Positions 8,452 to 17,511 of a stretch of DNA of 64,000 bases are shown piece after piece. The stretch spans positions 620,001 through 684,000 of the forward strand of contig NZ_VFOX01000002.1 of NCBI RefSeq assembly GCF_006716345.1, written 5' to 3'. How positions within the stretch are numbered: the stretch's first letter is position 1; the number at the start of each line of letters is the position of its first letter. The stretch is from Microbacterium saperdae (GTDB lineage Bacteria > Actinomycetota > Actinomycetes > Actinomycetales > Microbacteriaceae). The position numbers and the translations under genes are program-made. The notes beneath the pieces were generated by a model. The model was not told the DNA's origin. It saw nothing but the letters and a program-made list of their open reading frames with translations, and searched no databases.

Positions 8452-8541
8452 GATTCGTGTCCGATCTGGCTCCGGAGAGCCGCTCTATGGGTTTCGAGAG
8501 ACGGCGGGGTGAGGGTCGAGGGACTTCAGGCCGCCCACGTC

Positions 8542-8570
8542 AAGGAGTCCTCACCGCGCGCAAAGTGACG
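8542..8570 (+). promoter_or_regulatory. AAGGAGT-N17-TGAYG element, copy 4
   Basis: AAGGAGT 8542-8548, 17 bases, TGACG 8566-8570. It lies in the divergent gap, 90 bases from the Tat-protein start (opposite strand) and 91 bases before the peptidase start (same strand). Confidence 0.5.
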
Positions 8571-8625
8571 GCGAGGGCGAGACGACAGCGGATGCATCTG
8601 CGCGATGACGCTAGCCAGTGTTATA

Positions 8626-8640
8626 GTCAACGACACTGGC
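8626..8640. promoter_or_regulatory. operator GTCA-N7-TGRC, copy 3 (S9 peptidase)
   Basis: GTCA-ACGACAC-TGGC, one mismatch from the consensus. The block TATAGTCAACG (8622-8632) is identical to the block at 762-772. It lies inside a wider perfect 8-bp inverted repeat (8614-8621 with 8633-8640) just before the peptidase gene. Confidence 0.5.
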
Positions 8641-8661
8641 GATCACGAGGAGAGAGCAAGG

Positions 8662-10521
8662 ATGCTGCACACCCCGGAAGAATCCATGACCGAGACGCTC
8701 GATGAGCGCTTCGCGGCTCCGTACCTCCTGACCGTGCGCCCTGCCGCCGGCGCGGACGATCTCGCCCTCGTGGTCGAGAACCACCCCGAGGGGGCCCGTG
8801 GGCGCATCTGGCGCGCTCCGGATGCTCCGGGCGAGCTGCTCCCGTTCGACGTGAGCACGGGGGCGATCGTCACGCCTGACGGGCGCTGGGTCGTCGACCT
8901 CGACGACGGCGGCGGGTCCGAGGTGGGCACCCTGGTGGCGCTGTCGCTCGACGGATCCGAGCGCGTCGAGCTGACGCCGGGGCGCGAGCCCTACGTGCTG
9001 CGGGGGATCGACATCTCCTCCGACGGATCCGCCCTCGTGGCCACGGTCGTCGACGAGGAGGGGTTCCACGTGCTCGTGATCCCCGCCGCGCCCTGGGGGG
9101 AACCGAGAGTCGTGTACTCGAACCCGGTGGAAGCGTGGTTCGGTCTGGGTGCGGCTGACGCCTCGCTGGTGTCGATCGACACGACCGACCACAATCCCGG
9201 CATCCGGCGTCCGCTGATCACGGTGGTGGACGCTGCCACGGGGGAGACCGTCGCGAAACTCGACGATCTCCCCGACGGCCCGGTCCGCGCCGTGCGCTTC
9301 TCCTCCGTCCCCGGCGATGACCGGCTGCTGCTCAACACCGAGGGCAGCGGCTTCTCGCGCCCCGCTGTCTGGCACGTGCGCACCGGGGATCGGGTGGATT
9401 TCGACCTGCCGGAACGGGCAGGAGAGGTCATCGCGCTCGACTGGCACAGCGCGAGCGGTCATATCCTCGCGCTGCACGTCGACGGCGGCATCCATCGACT
9501 CATCGAGATCGATGAGGCGGACGGCTCGGTGCGGACCGTGCTCGAAGGCGGGAGCTTCGCGGAGCCCGACGTCGCGAACCTGCATCCGTTCTACTGGACC
9601 TCGTACTACGCACCCTCCGGCGTCGTCCGCGCATTGCGATCGAGCTGGGATGTGCCGCTGCATGTCACCGAGGTCGCCGCCGACGGCGCCGAGACCACGC
9701 TGATCGAGCCGGCGCGAGTGCCCGCAGGCCAGCCGCTGAGCTCGACCCTCGTCACCAGCGCCGACGGCACCCGCGTGCAATTGTGGTCGGGGCGCCCTGC
9801 CGGTCGCGAGCCCCTCGGCACGATCCTCGAGATCCACGGCGGGCCGATGCTCGTCGCGGTCGACCACTACAACCCCTCCGCCCAGGCGTGGCTCGATGCC
9901 GGCTTCGCGTACGCCTCGCTCAACTACCGCGGCTCGGTCACCTTCGGTCGCGCCTTCCGGGAGGGCTTCTGGAACGTCGGCGGCGATCGCGAGATCGAGG
10001 ATGTCGCGGCCGCGATCGCGTGGCTGCGGGGGCAGGGTCTCGCCGACCCCTCATCCACATTCATCACAGGGGCCTCGTACGGCGGGCACATGACCCTCTT
10101 GAGCGTCGGCCGTCTGCCTGAGCTGTTCGCGGGCGGGTTCGCGCACGTCGCCGTCGCCGACTGGTCCGTGACCATCGACGCCATGAATCCCGCCGTGCGC
10201 ACGGTCTGGAGCTCGTGGGTTCCGCCAGAGCTGGTCTCACGCTTCTCCGCGATCTCGTATCTGGACGACGTGACGGCATCCGTCTGGATCAATCAGGGCT
10301 CGATCGACACCCGCACTCCCGTGATCGGTGTGCAGGGCTATGTGGCCCGTCTGCACGCCAGGGGCGGCGATGTCCTGCTCGAGATCTTCGAAGGCGGGCA
10401 CGAACCGACCGGGCTCGAAGGCGCCGTCAGAGACCAGCGTCGGATGCAGGAGCTCGCGCTCCGGACGCTCGCCGGACAGCGGTGGGACAGCGCAGATCTC
10501 GCGCCTAGTCATGAACATTGA
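8662..10521 (+). CDS. S9 family prolyl oligopeptidase / acylaminoacyl-type peptidase
   Basis: 619 residues. The N-terminal two thirds is a beta-propeller that gates access. The C-terminal alpha/beta hydrolase domain has oxyanion HGGP near residue 394, nucleophile Ser472 in GASYGG, Asp549 in GSIDTRTP and His580 in GGHEP. It cleaves short peptides or acyl-peptides in the cytoplasm; no signal peptide is present. GAGGAGAG lies 7-8 bases before the ATG. It stands alone between the Tat-protein gene (divergent) and the peptide transporter. Its promoter shares an operator with the transporter and with the hydrolase-M20 operon, which fits import of peptides followed by intracellular hydrolysis. Confidence 0.9.
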   Translation: MLHTPEESMTETLDERFAAPYLLTVRPAAGADDLALVVENHPEGARGRIWRAPDAPGELLPFDVSTGAIVTPDGRWVVDLDDGGGSEVGTLVALSLDGSERVELTPGREPYVLRGIDISSDGSALVATVVDEEGFHVLVIPAAPWGEPRVVYSNPVEAWFGLGAADASLVSIDTTDHNPGIRRPLITVVDAATGETVAKLDDLPDGPVRAVRFSSVPGDDRLLLNTEGSGFSRPAVWHVRTGDRVDFDLPERAGEVIALDWHSASGHILALHVDGGIHRLIEIDEADGSVRTVLEGGSFAEPDVANLHPFYWTSYYAPSGVVRALRSSWDVPLHVTEVAADGAETTLIEPARVPAGQPLSSTLVTSADGTRVQLWSGRPAGREPLGTILEIHGGPMLVAVDHYNPSAQAWLDAGFAYASLNYRGSVTFGRAFREGFWNVGGDREIEDVAAAIAWLRGQGLADPSSTFITGASYGGHMTLLSVGRLPELFAGGFAHVAVADWSVTIDAMNPAVRTVWSSWVPPELVSRFSAISYLDDVTASVWINQGSIDTRTPVIGVQGYVARLHARGGDVLLEIFEGGHEPTGLEGAVRDQRRMQELALRTLAGQRWDSADLAPSHEH

Positions 10522-10522
10522 C
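10508..10522. promoter_or_regulatory. operator GTCA-N7-TGAC, copy 4 (peptide ABC transporter)
   Basis: TAGTCA-TGAACAT-TGACTA (10506-10524), a perfect 6-bp inverted repeat overlapping the last codons of the peptidase gene. It lies about 105 bases before the binding-protein start. Confidence 0.6.
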
Positions 10523-10628
10523 TAAAGTGCTTGCTATCTTTTCCGGTCAGCTCTAGAGTCAGACCACTACCCGCACCACAGCACCTCCTGCACTGTCCCT
10601 TCGTCGCACGCTCACTGGAGATCCGTCC

Positions 10629-12326
10629 ATGTCGAAATCACTGCATCGCACCGTCGTACCCTCTTCCCGCCGCGCGCTCGTCGCGGCACTGGCCGTCACC
10701 GCCCTGATCGGCTCTCTGGCCGCCTGCACCTCCTCGCCCACGAACCCCGAGCCCAGCGAGGTCGCCATCGTCGACGGCGGCGAGATCGTGATCGGCGCGG
10801 AGCAGGAACCCGACTGCGCCGACTGGATCGCCACCTGCGGCGGTTCGATCTGGGGCACCTGGATCATGCAGATCCCGACCCTCCCCGGTGTCTTCCAGAC
10901 GCGTCAGTCCGACGGCGAATGGGTCCCGGAGCCCTCCGACCTCGTCACGGGTGAGCCCGAGGTCGTCGTCGCCGACGACGGCACCCAGACCATCACCTAC
11001 TCGATCAACCCCGAGGCGGTCTGGTCCGACGGCGAGCCGATCACCTCGGCCGACTTCGAGTACACGGCCCTGCAGATCCGCGACGGCGACGACATCTTCG
11101 ACAAGACCGGCTACGACCGCATCTCCGCGATCGACGCCAGCGACCCGGCGACCGTGACCGTGACGCTGGACTCGCCGTACGCCGGATGGCGCACGCTGTT
11201 CAGCGTCTACGGCATCATGCCGGCGCACCTGCTCGAAGGGCAGGACCGCGCGGCTGTGATGGCGGACGGATACGACTTCAGCGGCGGACCGTGGAAGATC
11301 GAGAACTGGACGCGCGGCACCTCGGTCACCCTCGTCCCCAACGAGAACTACTGGGGTGAGAAGCCGCACCTCGACAAGGTCACCTTCCTCTTCCTGCCCG
11401 ACACCACGGCGGCGTTCCAGGCCCTCAAGAGCGGACAGGTCAGCGTGCTGTACCCGTCTCCGCAGCTCGACGCCCTCACCCAGATCGACGCCGGCCTTCC
11501 CGGCATCCAGTCGCAGGTCGACGCCCGCAGCGGCAACCTCGAGGCGATCTGGCTGAACAACGCCGCCGCCCCCTTCGACTCGGTCGCGGTGCGTCAGGCG
11601 CTCGCCTACTCGATCGACCGCGACGCCATCGTGAAGCGCCTGTTCGGCAGCCTCGGCATCGACAAGGCGCAGCAGAGCTTCAACTCCCCGATGGTGGCCC
11701 CGTTCGCCTCCGACGACTTCTCGCAGTACGGACTCGACCTCGACAAGGTCGACGAGCTGATGGAGGGCGACGGCTGGAAGAAGAACTCCGACGACGTGTG
11801 GGCGAAGGGCGGAGAGACGGCGACGTTCTCGATCAAGACCCTGGCCGGCAACAAGCGTCGCGACCTCACGGTGCAGGTGCTGCAGTCGCAGCTGGCGGAT
11901 GCCGGTTTCGAGATGACGATCGACCAGGTCACTCCGGCCGACCTGTTCGGCACGATCGCTCCGCAGGGCGACTTCCAGGCGGGCATCTGGGCGCTCGTGG
12001 ACACGTTCCCGGACCCCACGCTCAGCTCGACGTTCTCGTCTGTGAACATCCCGAGCGAGGCCAACGGCTTCTCCGGCATCAACTTCTACCGCACCGACAT
12101 CCCCGGACTCGACGACCTGCTGGGCCAGGTCGACAGCGAGATCGACACGGATGCCCGCATCTCGGTGTCGCACGAGGCCGATGCGCTGATCGCCGAGAAC
12201 GTGCCCTCGCTCCCGCTCGACACCGTGCCGAACGTGCTGCTGTGGAGCGACAAGGTCGGCGGCCCGGAGATCAACCCGGTCGACGGTCCGTTCTGGAACC
12301 TCGCCGAGTGGGGCCTGGCCGGCTGA
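10629..12326 (+). CDS. peptide ABC transporter substrate-binding lipoprotein (SBP family 5)
   Basis: 565 residues. Lipoprotein signal with lipobox LAAC (about residue 34). The mature chain is a family 5 extracellular solute-binding protein, as in DppA/OppA: GEIVIGAEQEPDCADW, then the VWSDGEPITSADFEYT block and the VRQALAYSIDRDAIVKRLF block. It would sit on the outer face of the membrane and deliver peptides to the permeases encoded next. It is the first gene of a five-gene transport operon (gaps or overlaps of at most 43 bases) that ends with a dehydrogenase. The operator at 10508 is its likely control point. Confidence 0.92.
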   Translation: MSKSLHRTVVPSSRRALVAALAVTALIGSLAACTSSPTNPEPSEVAIVDGGEIVIGAEQEPDCADWIATCGGSIWGTWIMQIPTLPGVFQTRQSDGEWVPEPSDLVTGEPEVVVADDGTQTITYSINPEAVWSDGEPITSADFEYTALQIRDGDDIFDKTGYDRISAIDASDPATVTVTLDSPYAGWRTLFSVYGIMPAHLLEGQDRAAVMADGYDFSGGPWKIENWTRGTSVTLVPNENYWGEKPHLDKVTFLFLPDTTAAFQALKSGQVSVLYPSPQLDALTQIDAGLPGIQSQVDARSGNLEAIWLNNAAAPFDSVAVRQALAYSIDRDAIVKRLFGSLGIDKAQQSFNSPMVAPFASDDFSQYGLDLDKVDELMEGDGWKKNSDDVWAKGGETATFSIKTLAGNKRRDLTVQVLQSQLADAGFEMTIDQVTPADLFGTIAPQGDFQAGIWALVDTFPDPTLSSTFSSVNIPSEANGFSGINFYRTDIPGLDDLLGQVDSEIDTDARISVSHEADALIAENVPSLPLDTVPNVLLWSDKVGGPEINPVDGPFWNLAEWGLAG

Positions 12327-12369
12327 GGCCGACCGGGAACGACGGCCAGGACAGAGACGGGGCGACGAC

Positions 12370-13335
12370 GTGATCACCTTCATCACACGACGAGTGCTGT
12401 ACTCGGTGCCGGTGATCCTCGTCGCCTCGTTCATCCTGTTCTGGGCGGTGCGGTCGACGTTCGATCCGCTCGCCAAGCTCCGGCAGGCGCACGACCCCGC
12501 GGTCATCGCGCGCGAGATCGAACGGCTCGGACTGGACCGCTCGATCCCGGAGCAGTACTTCCTCTGGCTCCGCTCGCTGATCGTCGGCGACTGGGGGCTC
12601 AGCACGCGTACCGGCACCCCGGTGCTGCCGTTGATCGGCGACGCGCTGTGGCCGACGCTGCAGCTCGCGTTCTGGGGACTGCTGGTCGCCGTGCTGATCG
12701 CCGGAGGCGTGAGTGTCTACTCGGCCGTGCGCCAGTACTCCTGGGGTGACAACCTGCTCACCGGCGCGTCGTATCTGGGCATCGCGATGCCGGCATTCTG
12801 GTTCGGACTGATCCTCATCCAGACCTTCGCCGTCTGGCCCAAGGAGCAGTTCGGACTCAGCGAGCCTCCCCTGTTCTTCATCGGACTGCAGTCGCCGGGG
12901 CAGACCGGAGTGCTCGACTACATCCGGCACCTGATCCTCCCCGTTGCCGCACTCATGATCGCGCTGGTCGCCTCGTGGAGCAGGTTCGGCCGCGCAGCGA
13001 TGCTGGATGCGCTGTCGAGCGACTACGTGCGCACGGCCAGGGCGAAGGGCGTGCCGCGACGGCAGGTCATCTGGCGGCACGCGGTGCGCAACTCGCTCGC
13101 CCCCTTCGTCACGGTCGTGGCCCTCGACGCCGCGATCCTGATCGGCGGGCTCGTGGTGACCGAGCAGATCTTCGCGATCCCCGGCATGGGGCGACTGTTC
13201 CTGCAGTCCCTGGTCGCCGGCGACGTCTACGTGCTGCTGCCCTGGATGATCGTGGTCGCGGTGGCCGTCGTGATCTGCAACCTGATCGCCGACATCGCCT
13301 ACGCGGTGCTCGACCCGAGAGTGAGGCTGTCATGA
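12370..13335 (+). CDS. peptide ABC transporter permease (DppB/OppB type)
   Basis: 321 residues, six predicted membrane segments starting with VLYSVPVILVASFILFWAV. The N-terminal TM plus extracellular loop and the conserved cytoplasmic block (DYVRTARAKGVPRRQVIWRH) are standard for DppB/OppB. It starts with GTG at 12370, 43 bases after the binding-protein gene. Its stop overlaps the ATG of the next permease gene. It forms the membrane channel with the DppC-type subunit. Confidence 0.93.
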   Translation: MITFITRRVLYSVPVILVASFILFWAVRSTFDPLAKLRQAHDPAVIAREIERLGLDRSIPEQYFLWLRSLIVGDWGLSTRTGTPVLPLIGDALWPTLQLAFWGLLVAVLIAGGVSVYSAVRQYSWGDNLLTGASYLGIAMPAFWFGLILIQTFAVWPKEQFGLSEPPLFFIGLQSPGQTGVLDYIRHLILPVAALMIALVASWSRFGRAAMLDALSSDYVRTARAKGVPRRQVIWRHAVRNSLAPFVTVVALDAAILIGGLVVTEQIFAIPGMGRLFLQSLVAGDVYVLLPWMIVVAVAVVICNLIADIAYAVLDPRVRLS

Positions 13336-14234
13336 GTGGAGCAGGCATCGCCGGGCGCGAGGAGCTGCTCGCCGAGCAGGATCCGCAGAAGGCGCCCACC
13401 CGGCAGCTGTTGAAGGGGTTCCTGCATCATCGGCTCGCGGTGACGAGCCTGATCGTGCTCGTGCTGCTGCTGATCGCGTGCTTCGGTGCGGCGTGGATCG
13501 CGCCCTACCCTCAGGGGCAGCAGGACCTCCTCACCGGACCGACCCCGCCGTCGGGCGCGCACTGGCTCGGCACCGATGAGCTGGGCCGCGACTACCTCAG
13601 CGAGATCCTGTTCTCCGGGCAGATCTCCCTCGCGATCGGACTCGCGGTGGCGCTGCTGGCCACGGTCGTCGGCACCGCGCTCGGCGCGATCGCCGGCTAC
13701 GTGGGCGGATGGATCGGCGAGCTGATCATGCGCATCACCGACCTGTTCCTGATCGTGCCCGCGATCGCGCTGCTGGCGGTGATCCTGCAGGGTCTCGGAC
13801 CCTCGCCGACAACGATCGTGCTGGCGCTGACCGCGCTGGGGTGGACGTACATCGCCCGTGTCGTGCGCGCCCAGGTGCTGTCGCTGCGCGAGAAGGACTT
13901 CATCGACGCGGCCCGCGGCATCGGAGCCTCCGGCCTGCGCATCCTGGTGTCGCACCTGCTGCCGAATCTCGCCGGTGTCATCGTCGTCGCGATGAGCCTT
14001 GCGGTGGCCTCCTCGATCATCGCCGAGTCGACGCTCAGCTTCCTCGGCTTCGGGGTGCAGCCCCCGCAGACCAGCTGGGGCTCGATGCTCAGCCAGGCGG
14101 CCGGCTACGTGGGCACTCCGCAGGTGTACCTGTTGTACTTCCCCGGCCTGTTCATCCTCGTCACCGTGCTGTGCGTGAACTTCATCGGCGACGGACTGCG
14201 CGATGCGCTCGATCCCCAGGGGAAGAACCTGTGA
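13332..14234 (+). CDS. peptide ABC transporter permease (DppC/OppC type)
   Basis: 300 residues. Cytoplasmic N-terminal tail, first TM near 40-60, then HWLGTDELGRDYLSEIL, a hallmark of DppC/OppC, and the EAA-type loop DFIDAARGIGASGLRILVSH. Five or six membrane segments. The ATG overlaps the preceding stop (ATGA), and its own stop overlaps the GTG of the ATPase gene, so the whole set is translationally coupled. Confidence 0.93.
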   Translation: MSGAGIAGREELLAEQDPQKAPTRQLLKGFLHHRLAVTSLIVLVLLLIACFGAAWIAPYPQGQQDLLTGPTPPSGAHWLGTDELGRDYLSEILFSGQISLAIGLAVALLATVVGTALGAIAGYVGGWIGELIMRITDLFLIVPAIALLAVILQGLGPSPTTIVLALTALGWTYIARVVRAQVLSLREKDFIDAARGIGASGLRILVSHLLPNLAGVIVVAMSLAVASSIIAESTLSFLGFGVQPPQTSWGSMLSQAAGYVGTPQVYLLYFPGLFILVTVLCVNFIGDGLRDALDPQGKNL

Positions 14235-15238
14235 GCGCCGCGGCCATCCTGCTCGAGGTCGAGGACCTCTCGATCAGCTTCCCGACCGACGTGGGCCTGG
14301 CCCGCGCGGTCGAGGGCGTGTCGTTCGTGCTGCGCGAGGGCGAGACCGTGGGGATCGTCGGCGAGTCCGGATCGGGCAAGTCGATGACCGCGATGGCGAT
14401 CATGGGGCTGCTACCGAAGAAGGCGGTCGTCACCGGATCGATCCGGTTCCGTGGCAAGGAGCTCGTCGGACTCTCGGATGACAAGCTGCGCGAGATCCGC
14501 GGCAAGGACATCGCGGTCGTGTTCCAGGATGCCCTCACGGCCCTGAACCCGGTCATGCGCGTCGGTGAACAGCTGGATGAGGCCGTGCGTGTGCATCGTC
14601 CGGACACCACCGCGTCCGAACGGCGCGCCAGGGCGATCGAGCTGCTCGACGTCGTCGGCATCCCTTCGCCTGAGCTGCGTGTCGACCGCTACCCGCACGA
14701 GTTCTCGGGCGGAATGCGCCAGCGCGTCATGATCGCGATGAGCATCGCGAACGAACCCGACCTGCTGATCGCCGACGAGCCGACGACGGCCCTCGACGTG
14801 ACCGTGCAGGCGCAGGTGCTCGAAGTGCTGCGCGAGGTGCAGCGCCGCACCGGCACCACCGTCCTCCTCATCACGCACGACCTCGGCGTCGTCGCCGGCA
14901 CCGCCGACCGGGTCATGGTGATGTACGCCGGGGGACTGGTCGAGACGGCCGACGTCGACCCCCTGTTCTACGAGACCGCGCATCCGTACACCGCGGGGCT
15001 GCTGGCCTCGCTGCCCCGGCTCGACCGCCGCTCCTCCCGTGAGGAACGGCTGTACCAGATCGCCGGCCAGCCCCCGGTGGCGACCGCGTGGCCTGTCGGA
15101 TGCCGGTTCGCCCCGCGCTGCGCTCATGCGGTCGCCGGTCTCTGCGATGCCGCGACGCCCCCACCGGTCGCGGTCGGCGAAGGGCACACGGCCGCCTGCG
15201 TGCGGGTCGACGAATGGCAGAAGGAGGCGGTCCTGTGA
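14231..15238 (+). CDS. peptide ABC transporter ATP-binding protein (DppD/OppD type)
   Basis: 335 residues. Walker [10 protein letters not shown]-loop [14 protein letters not shown] signature FSGGMRQR, Walker B LLIADEP and switch His in LITHD are all present. The C-terminal oligopeptide-transporter extension, with Cys spacing [15 protein letters not shown], may carry an iron-sulphur or zinc site as in other DppD/DppF proteins. It starts at GTG 14231 by overlap with the preceding stop. It hydrolyses ATP together with the next subunit to drive import. Confidence 0.94.
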   Translation: MSAAAILLEVEDLSISFPTDVGLARAVEGVSFVLREGETVGIVGESGSGKSMTAMAIMGLLPKKAVVTGSIRFRGKELVGLSDDKLREIRGKDIAVVFQDALTALNPVMRVGEQLDEAVRVHRPDTTASERRARAIELLDVVGIPSPELRVDRYPHEFSGGMRQRVMIAMSIANEPDLLIADEPTTALDVTVQAQVLEVLREVQRRTGTTVLLITHDLGVVAGTADRVMVMYAGGLVETADVDPLFYETAHPYTAGLLASLPRLDRRSSREERLYQIAGQPPVATAWPVGCRFAPRCAHAVAGLCDAATPPPVAVGEGHTAACVRVDEWQKEAVL

Positions 15239-16263
15239 ACCAGCCCGTGGTGGACTCGCCCGTGAAGAGCACGAGCCTGACGGTGACGAACCTGGTCAAG
15301 GAGTATCGCGTCGGCGGAGGCCTGTTCGGCCGCACGCGCGACATCGTGCAGGCGGTGTCGGAGGTGAGCCTGTCGATCGACGGCGGCCAGACCTTCGGAC
15401 TCGTCGGCGAGTCCGGATGCGGCAAGTCCTCGCTCGGGCGCAGCGTCGCGCGCCTGCAGTCCAGCGACGGCGGATCGATCCTGCTCGGCGATCAGGACAT
15501 CACCCGTGTGGAGGGCGGCGGCCTGCGGGCGCTGCGGCGCCGGGTGCAGTTCGTGTTCCAGGATCCCTACGCCTCCCTGAACCCGCGCAAGTCCGTGCGG
15601 GCCACGCTCACCGAACCGCTCGTGATCCACGGGCTCCATCGCGGCAACCACGAGCGCCGTGTCGAGGAGCTGCTGGCGCAGGTCGGGCTCAACCCCGCGC
15701 ACGCCGACCGGTTCCCGCACGAGTTCTCGGGCGGACAGCGTCAGCGGCTCGGCATCGCCAGGGCGCTCGCGGTCGAGCCCGAGGTCATCGTGCTCGACGA
15801 GCCGGTCAGCGCCCTCGACGTGAGCGTGCAGGCCGGAGTGCTGAACCTGCTCGACGACCTGCAGCGCGACCTCGGACTCACGTACCTGTTCATCGCGCAC
15901 GACCTGTCGGTGGTGCGGCACCTCAGCGATCGCGTCGGGGTCATGTACCTGGGGCGCCTGGTCGAGGAGGGACCGGTCGACGAGCTGTACGAGCGGCCGC
16001 TGCATCCCTACACGCAGGCGCTGCTGTCGGCGATCCCCGTGCCGGACCCGCGCACCGAACGGGCGCGCGAGCGCATCGTGCTCACGGGAGACGTGCCGAG
16101 TCCGGTCTCTCCCCCGAGCGGATGCCGCTTCCGCACACGCTGCTGGAAGGCCACCGAGATCTGCGCCGAGGTCGTTCCCGAGCTCGCCGCCCCGGTGCAC
16201 CTCGCGTCCGGCGACACGCACCGCGTCGCCTGCCACCACCCCGCCGAGCGCGACGTGCTCTGA
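15235..16263 (+). CDS. peptide ABC transporter ATP-binding protein (DppF/OppF type)
   Basis: 342 residues. It has Walker [19 protein letters not shown] (typical of DppF), signature FSGGQRQR, Walker B VIVLDEP, and the C-terminal Cys-containing tail [15 protein letters not shown]. The N-terminal part has the usual insertion ([20 protein letters not shown]) for docking. The GTG at 15235 overlaps the stop of the D subunit. It completes the transporter. Confidence 0.94.
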   Translation: MNQPVVDSPVKSTSLTVTNLVKEYRVGGGLFGRTRDIVQAVSEVSLSIDGGQTFGLVGESGCGKSSLGRSVARLQSSDGGSILLGDQDITRVEGGGLRALRRRVQFVFQDPYASLNPRKSVRATLTEPLVIHGLHRGNHERRVEELLAQVGLNPAHADRFPHEFSGGQRQRLGIARALAVEPEVIVLDEPVSALDVSVQAGVLNLLDDLQRDLGLTYLFIAHDLSVVRHLSDRVGVMYLGRLVEEGPVDELYERPLHPYTQALLSAIPVPDPRTERARERIVLTGDVPSPVSPPSGCRFRTRCWKATEICAEVVPELAAPVHLASGDTHRVACHHPAERDVL

Positions 16264-16311
16264 CCCGGCGACCTCTCACGGCCCGATCTCCCCACATCGA
16301 AGGAACCACCC

Positions 16312-17397
16312 ATGACGACCACCCACCGCATCGCCGTGATCGCCGGAGACGGCATCGGCACCGAGGTGATGCCCGAGGGGCTGCGCGTGCTGCGCGCCGC
16401 GGCCGCCCGCTTCGACATCGCGCTCGAGTTCGAGGAGTTCGACTTCGCGAGCGCGGCCTACTGGCAGCAGCACGGGCAGATGCTGCCGGACGACTGGTTC
16501 GAGACCCTGCGCGGATTCGACGCGATCTACTTCGGCGCGGTCGGCTGGCCCGACGTGGTGCCTGACCACGTGAGCCTGTGGGGGAGCCTGATCCAGTTCC
16601 GCCGCGCGTTCGACCAGTACGTGAACCTGCGGCCGGTGCGGCTGATGCCGGGTGTCGTCTCTCCGCTCGCGGGTCGCGAGCCGGGCGACATCGACTTCTA
16701 CGTCGTGCGCGAGAACACCGAGGGCGAGTACTCCTCGATCGGCGGGCGCATGTTCGAGGGGACCGACCGCGAGTTCGTGCTGCAGGAGACCGTGATGACG
16801 CGCACGGGTGTCGACCGGGTGCTGCGCTACGCCTACGATCTGGCGCAGAGGCGCGAGGCGAAGCATCTGACTTCGGCGACCAAGAGCAACGGCATCTCGA
16901 TCTCGATGCCCTACTGGGACGAGCGCGTCGCGGCGGTCGCTGCGGACTACCCCGACGTGCGGCAGGACCAGTTCCACATCGACATCCTCACCGCGAACTT
17001 CGTGCTGCATCCGGACTGGTTCGACGTCGTGGTGGCCAGCAACCTGTTCGGCGACATCCTCTCGGACCTCGGGCCCGCCTGCACCGGCACGATCGGCATC
17101 GCCCCGAGCGCGAACATCAACCCCGATGGCCTCTTCCCGAGCCTGTTCGAACCCGTGCACGGCTCGGCCCCCGACATCGCGGGTCGGGGCATCGCGAACC
17201 CGATCGGCCAGATCTGGTGCGGCGCCATGATGCTGGAACACCTCGGATACCCGGATGCCGGTGCCGCCGTGCTCTCCGCGATCGAGGACGTGCTCGCCCG
17301 CGGAGCCGACGCGGCCCCCTTCACGCCCGACCTCGGAGGGACGGCCACCACGGTCGAGCTCGGTGCGGCGATCGCGGAGGTCGTCGCGGGGTCCTGA
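16312..17397 (+). CDS. tartrate / D-malate dehydrogenase family protein
   Basis: 361 residues, a member of the isocitrate/isopropylmalate dehydrogenase superfamily and closest in pattern to tartrate dehydrogenase/decarboxylase and D-malate dehydrogenase (TtuC/DmlA). It shows AGDGIGTEV at the N-terminus, FGAVGWPDVVPDH, NLRPVRL, the VVRENTEGEYSSIGG block, a catalytic Lys in TSATKSNG and the NLFGDILSDLG metal motif. It would oxidise a 2-hydroxy acid with NAD and Mn or Mg. It follows the transporter by 48 bases and is probably in the same operon, suggesting the imported compound yields a hydroxy acid or that acids are used alongside peptides (inference). Confidence 0.88.
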   Translation: MTTTHRIAVIAGDGIGTEVMPEGLRVLRAAAARFDIALEFEEFDFASAAYWQQHGQMLPDDWFETLRGFDAIYFGAVGWPDVVPDHVSLWGSLIQFRRAFDQYVNLRPVRLMPGVVSPLAGREPGDIDFYVVRENTEGEYSSIGGRMFEGTDREFVLQETVMTRTGVDRVLRYAYDLAQRREAKHLTSATKSNGISISMPYWDERVAAVAADYPDVRQDQFHIDILTANFVLHPDWFDVVVASNLFGDILSDLGPACTGTIGIAPSANINPDGLFPSLFEPVHGSAPDIAGRGIANPIGQIWCGAMMLEHLGYPDAGAAVLSAIEDVLARGADAAPFTPDLGGTATTVELGAAIAEVVAGS

Positions 17398-17423
17398 GGC
17401 TCTCAGCCTTCGGTACTTCGCGT

Positions 17424-17495
17424 TCGGGAGGAGTTCGCGCATTCGGGAGGAGGAATCTCCCGAAACCCTCCTCCCGAGCGTGGATTTCCTCCCGA
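17424..17495. repeat. extragenic palindrome, TCGGGAGGAG family, copy 2
   Basis: TCGGGAGGAG at 17424-17433 and 17443-17452, with complement CTCCTCCCGA at 17468-17477 and shorter complements near 17456 and 17487. Like copy 1 it separates two convergent genes and can fold in either transcript. Confidence 0.65.
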
Positions 17496-17511
17496 GTGAT
17501 GCGTGGGCCGC

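Noticed and set aside
15297..15330. Fifth AAGGAGT match
   Set aside because: It lies inside the DppF-type coding sequence and lacks TGAYG after 17 bases.
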